In this document: piece by piece, positions 61,516 to 64,000 of the stretch | Position numbering within the stretch: the first letter of the stretch is position 1 | Layout: each line of letters begins with the position of its first letter | NCBI RefSeq assembly: GCF_028283685.1 | Contig: NZ_JAPWKF010000008.1 | Location: 1-64,000, forward strand | Source: Edaphobacter sp. | GTDB lineage: Bacteria; Acidobacteriota; Terriglobia; Terriglobales; Acidobacteriaceae | Length of the DNA stretch: 64,000 nucleotides | Reading direction: 5' to 3' | The notes under the pieces: generated by a model | What the model was told of the DNA's origin: nothing | What the model saw: only the letters and a program-made list of their open reading frames with translations | Databases searched by the model: none | Translations under genes and position numbers: made by a program

Positions 61516-63294
61516 ATGCAGACCGTACCGTTCATTCCAGACAATGCACCCTTCACTCCTGAGCAGCGCAACTGGCTCAATGGCTTTCTCGCAGGGCTCT
61601 TTTCGCAGACCATCGCAGCAGCTCCTGCCCTCGAACCATCGCACTCGCTGAAGATTGTCGTCCTCTATGCCTCGCAGTCGGGAACGGCAGAAGGGCTGGC
61701 CCGTAAGCTCGTCAAAGAGCTAAATGGCAAAGGGCACGTCGCTTCTCTCAACTCGCTCGAAGGCTATACGCCAGCAGCACTCTTTGCCGAACGTTATGCC
61801 ATCATCATCGCCAGCACGTATGGCGAAGGCGAACCACCTGAATCGGCGAAGCCCTTCTACGACCAGCTTTGCCTCCAGCACTTTCCATGCGCGGAAAATC
61901 TCACCTACGCCGTACTCGCACTCGGCGATCGCAGCTACGAGCACTTCTGCCGCTTTGGCGTCGAGCTCGACAAGAGGCTGGCTTCTCTTGCAGGCACCAG
62001 ACTCTGCGAGAGGGTGGATTGCGATGTTGATCTTGACGAGAGCGTTGCGGCCTGGAAAGGCATCCTCTACCAATCGCTTGATGGACTGGCGAACCCGAAG
62101 AGTGGGCAGGCGCGTGTTTCGGCCTCGGCCGTTGGCTCAGCTCTCCCTGTGAAGAAGGACGGGCCGCCGGCTCCTAGTCGCGAGAATCCTTACCTGGCTT
62201 CGCTGATCGAGAAACGTCCTCTCACCAGCGAGATCTCGTCCAAGCAGACACTTCACATTGCATTCGATATCCGTGACTCTCCCATGAGCTACGAGGCTGG
62301 CGATGCCTGCGGTGTCATCGCACAAAATGACCCGTCGCTGGTCGAAGAGCTTCTCCACACTCTGAAGTTCGAGGGAGCCGTCGATGTTCAGCTGCCCAGG
62401 GACGGAGCAACGCCGCTTCGTCATGCTCTACTCCAGCATCTGCAAATTACGCGCCTGAGCCGGAGGATGGTCGAGGCTTACGCGACGATCGGCAACTGCC
62501 GCCTGCTCTTCGACCTGCTCTCTCCCAGCCAGCTGACAAACTTCGAAGCCTACACCTACGATCGCGGCCTGATCGACCTGCTTCACGACTACCCTGGAAT
62601 TCTTCGCGAACCGGCGGATCTCGTAGCGATGCTTCCTCGCCTCAGCCCGCGTCTCTACTCCATCTCCTCCAGCCCCGCAGCGCACGCCGGCCAAATTCAC
62701 ACCACCGTTGCTGTCGTCCGCTATCAATCGAATAACAGGCAGCGCGGCGGCGTCTGCTCCACGCTCCTGGCCGACCGCAGACAGACAGGGGAATCGCTTC
62801 CTGTCTATATCCAGGCCAACAAACGTTTTCGTCTTCCCGCCGATCAAGAAGCACCGATGATTATGATCGGCCCCGGAACAGGCATCGCTCCCTTCCGCTC
62901 CTTCCTGCACGAGCGCCGCGCGCTGCAGCACGGGGGGCGCAACTGGCTCTTCTTTGGCGAACGTTCCGCCGCAACAGATTTCCTCTACCGCGATGAGCTG
63001 GAAGCCATGCACAAAGATGGCCATCTCTCCCGGCTCGATCTCGCGTTTTCACGCGATCAGGAACGAAAGATCTACGTGCAGGATCGCATGCGCGAGCAGG
63101 GGGCCGCATTCTTTCGCTGGCTTGAGGACGGCGCCACTGTCTACGTCTGTGGCGATGCCTCGCGCATGGCTAAAGACGTCGATAGCGCTCTGCACGAGAT
63201 CGTTCGCGATCACGGTTCGATGACCGCAGATGCGGCCAGCGAGTACGTTGCAGAGCTCAAAGACCAGAACCGCTATCACCGCGACGTTTACTAA
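61516..63294 (+). CDS. Diflavin reductase (CysJ-like), electron donor to the siroheme reductase
   Basis: 592 residues. Flavodoxin domain at about 48-190 ('IVVLYASQSGTAEGLARKL', 'ASTYGEGEPPESAKPFYD', 'LALGDRSYEHFCRFG'). FAD-binding CysJ/CPR domain at about 225-440 ('YEAGDACGVIAQND', 'PRLYSISSSPAAHAGQIHTTVAVVRY', 'RGGVCSTLLA'). NADPH domain at about 445-592 ('MIGPGTGIAPFRSFLHER', 'FFGERSAATDFLYRDEL', 'YVCGDASRMAKDVDSALHEIV', C-terminal aromatic Tyr). It passes electrons from NADPH through FAD and FMN to the reductase encoded 2 bp upstream. The N-terminal 'FTPEQRNWLNGFLAG' is shared with that reductase and is not flavin-binding, so it may be a docking element. Confidence 0.9.
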   Translation: MQTVPFIPDNAPFTPEQRNWLNGFLAGLFSQTIAAAPALEPSHSLKIVVLYASQSGTAEGLARKLVKELNGKGHVASLNSLEGYTPAALFAERYAIIIASTYGEGEPPESAKPFYDQLCLQHFPCAENLTYAVLALGDRSYEHFCRFGVELDKRLASLAGTRLCERVDCDVDLDESVAAWKGILYQSLDGLANPKSGQARVSASAVGSALPVKKDGPPAPSRENPYLASLIEKRPLTSEISSKQTLHIAFDIRDSPMSYEAGDACGVIAQNDPSLVEELLHTLKFEGAVDVQLPRDGATPLRHALLQHLQITRLSRRMVEAYATIGNCRLLFDLLSPSQLTNFEAYTYDRGLIDLLHDYPGILREPADLVAMLPRLSPRLYSISSSPAAHAGQIHTTVAVVRYQSNNRQRGGVCSTLLADRRQTGESLPVYIQANKRFRLPADQEAPMIMIGPGTGIAPFRSFLHERRALQHGGRNWLFFGERSAATDFLYRDELEAMHKDGHLSRLDLAFSRDQERKIYVQDRMREQGAAFFRWLEDGATVYVCGDASRMAKDVDSALHEIVRDHGSMTADAASEYVAELKDQNRYHRDVY

Positions 63295-63318
63295 ATCGCT
63301 TTACGTAACGAGGAAGCC

Positions 63319-64000
63319 ATGTCTCTCCCGCTCCACGAGATCGCAAGTTCAGGCATACAGCCCACGCTCGTTCGCCTGACAGAGCATGGACTCAGTATTG
63401 GACCGATGCCGAATGAAATCGCGCCAGCGCTCGAAGCGAAGCCATCCCTGATCCCTGCACGCGCTCTCAAGCACGGCGAGCAATATCGCTTTCACTTCGA
63501 CATGACTCGTTGCATCGGGTGTCGCTCCTGCGAGGTTGCCTGCAATGAGCAAAACGGAAACCCCGCAGACATCCACTGGCGTCGTGTCGGTGAGATCGAA
63601 GGCGGCACCTGGCCTCTCACCAGCCGCTTTTACCTCTCGATGGGATGCAACCATTGCCTCTCCGCTGACTGCCTGCGCGGATGCCCCGTCGATGCCTACA
63701 AGAAAGATCCTGTTACCGGCATCGTTCTGCACTCTGCCGAGGCCTGCATTGGCTGCCAGTACTGCGTTTGGAACTGCCCTTACTCTGTACCGCAGTTCAA
63801 TCCGGAGCGCGGCGTCGTGGGCAAGTGCGATATGTGCCACGGACGCCTGACCACCGGTCTCGAGCCTGCCTGTGTCAACGCCTGCCCCGAGAATGCAATT
63901 GAGATTGAGATCGTTGACCAGCTCGGTTGGCGCTGCGATCACGCCAGCGCGGATGCTCCCGGCATGCCCAACGCCGGGCAGACACTATCCACCACCCGCA
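63319..64000 (+). CDS. DmsB-like four-cluster ferredoxin subunit, truncated by the window end
   Basis: Starts at ATG 63319 after AGGAAG; 227 codons visible, no stop. Sixteen cysteines fall in the order expected of DmsB/NrfC/PhsB-type electron-transfer subunits with four [4Fe-4S] clusters: 'CIGCRSCEVAC', 'CNHCLSADCLRGCP', 'CIGCQYCVWNCP', and 'CDMCHGRLTTGLEPACVNACP'. The first 60 residues are an extension without Cys. Such subunits wire a molybdopterin oxidoreductase to the electron supply. Directly behind the nitrite-reductase genes (25-bp gap) it points to a molybdenum nitrate reductase encoded to the right. In Acidobacteria this protein is sometimes fused to a DmsC-like membrane anchor, which cannot be checked here. 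Confidence 0.88.
   Translation, partial: MSLPLHEIASSGIQPTLVRLTEHGLSIGPMPNEIAPALEAKPSLIPARALKHGEQYRFHFDMTRCIGCRSCEVACNEQNGNPADIHWRRVGEIEGGTWPLTSRFYLSMGCNHCLSADCLRGCPVDAYKKDPVTGIVLHSAEACIGCQYCVWNCPYSVPQFNPERGVVGKCDMCHGRLTTGLEPACVNACPENAIEIEIVDQLGWRCDHASADAPGMPNAGQTLSTTR

Noticed and set aside
1..64000. CRISPR arrays, insertion sequences, prophage, tRNA or rRNA genes
   Set aside because: No regularly spaced repeats, transposase or integrase motifs, or cloverleaf/rRNA sequences were recognised on either strand by reading; a tRNA scan was not run.

Overview
The window looks like chromosomal DNA of a Gram-negative, polysaccharide-degrading member of the Acidobacteria (Terriglobia/Terriglobales-like). 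Reasons: very large Oar-like TonB-dependent receptors with an N-terminal carboxypeptidase-regulatory-like domain and no SusD partner, many Tat-type (RR) signal peptides on secreted enzymes, a membrane-anchored regulator type common in that phylum, PadR coupled to a membrane protein, and GC-rich codon use. No transposase, phage gene, CRISPR array, rRNA or tRNA was recognised.

Layout. 1-5143: end of a secreted GH2-like enzyme, a TonB receptor and a LacI-type regulator with a likely operator before the receptor gene. 5291-10253: Tat sulfatase, a PQQ dehydrogenase/diheme cytochrome c pair, and a Tat-exported hydroxypyruvate-isomerase-like TIM barrel. 10486-18798: housekeeping genes (Nei/Fpg glycosylase overlapping a giant Lhr helicase, ACT-ACT-SerB, PadR plus membrane protein). 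18839-31365: two tandem homologous proteins of unknown function, an M19 dipeptidase, a second sulfatase, and an amino-sugar operon (SSS symporter, NagB, NagA, GH20) facing a GntR regulator. 31804-41307: a compact lipid locus with cytochrome P450, membrane desaturase, a fatty acyl-AMP ligase/ACP/thioester-reductase fusion, a small secreted protein and an MMPL exporter. 41404-56369: two more TonB receptor loci, one with a membrane-integrated regulator and one with a sulfatase and a three-gene sensory operon (periplasmic binding lipoprotein, LamG-like histidine kinase, NarL-type regulator). 56473-64000: a nitrogen locus with a HemD-GAF-ANTAR regulator, an outer-membrane protein, a siroheme nitrite/sulfite reductase, a CysJ-like diflavin reductase and the start of a DmsB-like four-cluster iron-sulfur protein.

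How it fits together. Three sulfatases, three TonB receptors, GH20 plus the Nag enzymes and several sugar-type regulators describe uptake and breakdown of sulfated or amino-sugar-rich polymers. The lipid locus could activate a fatty acid, desaturate and oxidise it, release it reductively as aldehyde or alcohol, and export it. In the nitrogen locus, an RNA-binding ANTAR domain is fused to a uroporphyrinogen-III-synthase-like domain and sits next to a reductase gene whose long leader has a hexaloop hairpin (loop ACCGAT) fitting the ANTAR target rule, followed by a larger stem and a T-tract. The lipid and nitrogen loci are the best candidates for undescribed biology. All assignments come from reading the sequence; no database search was run.
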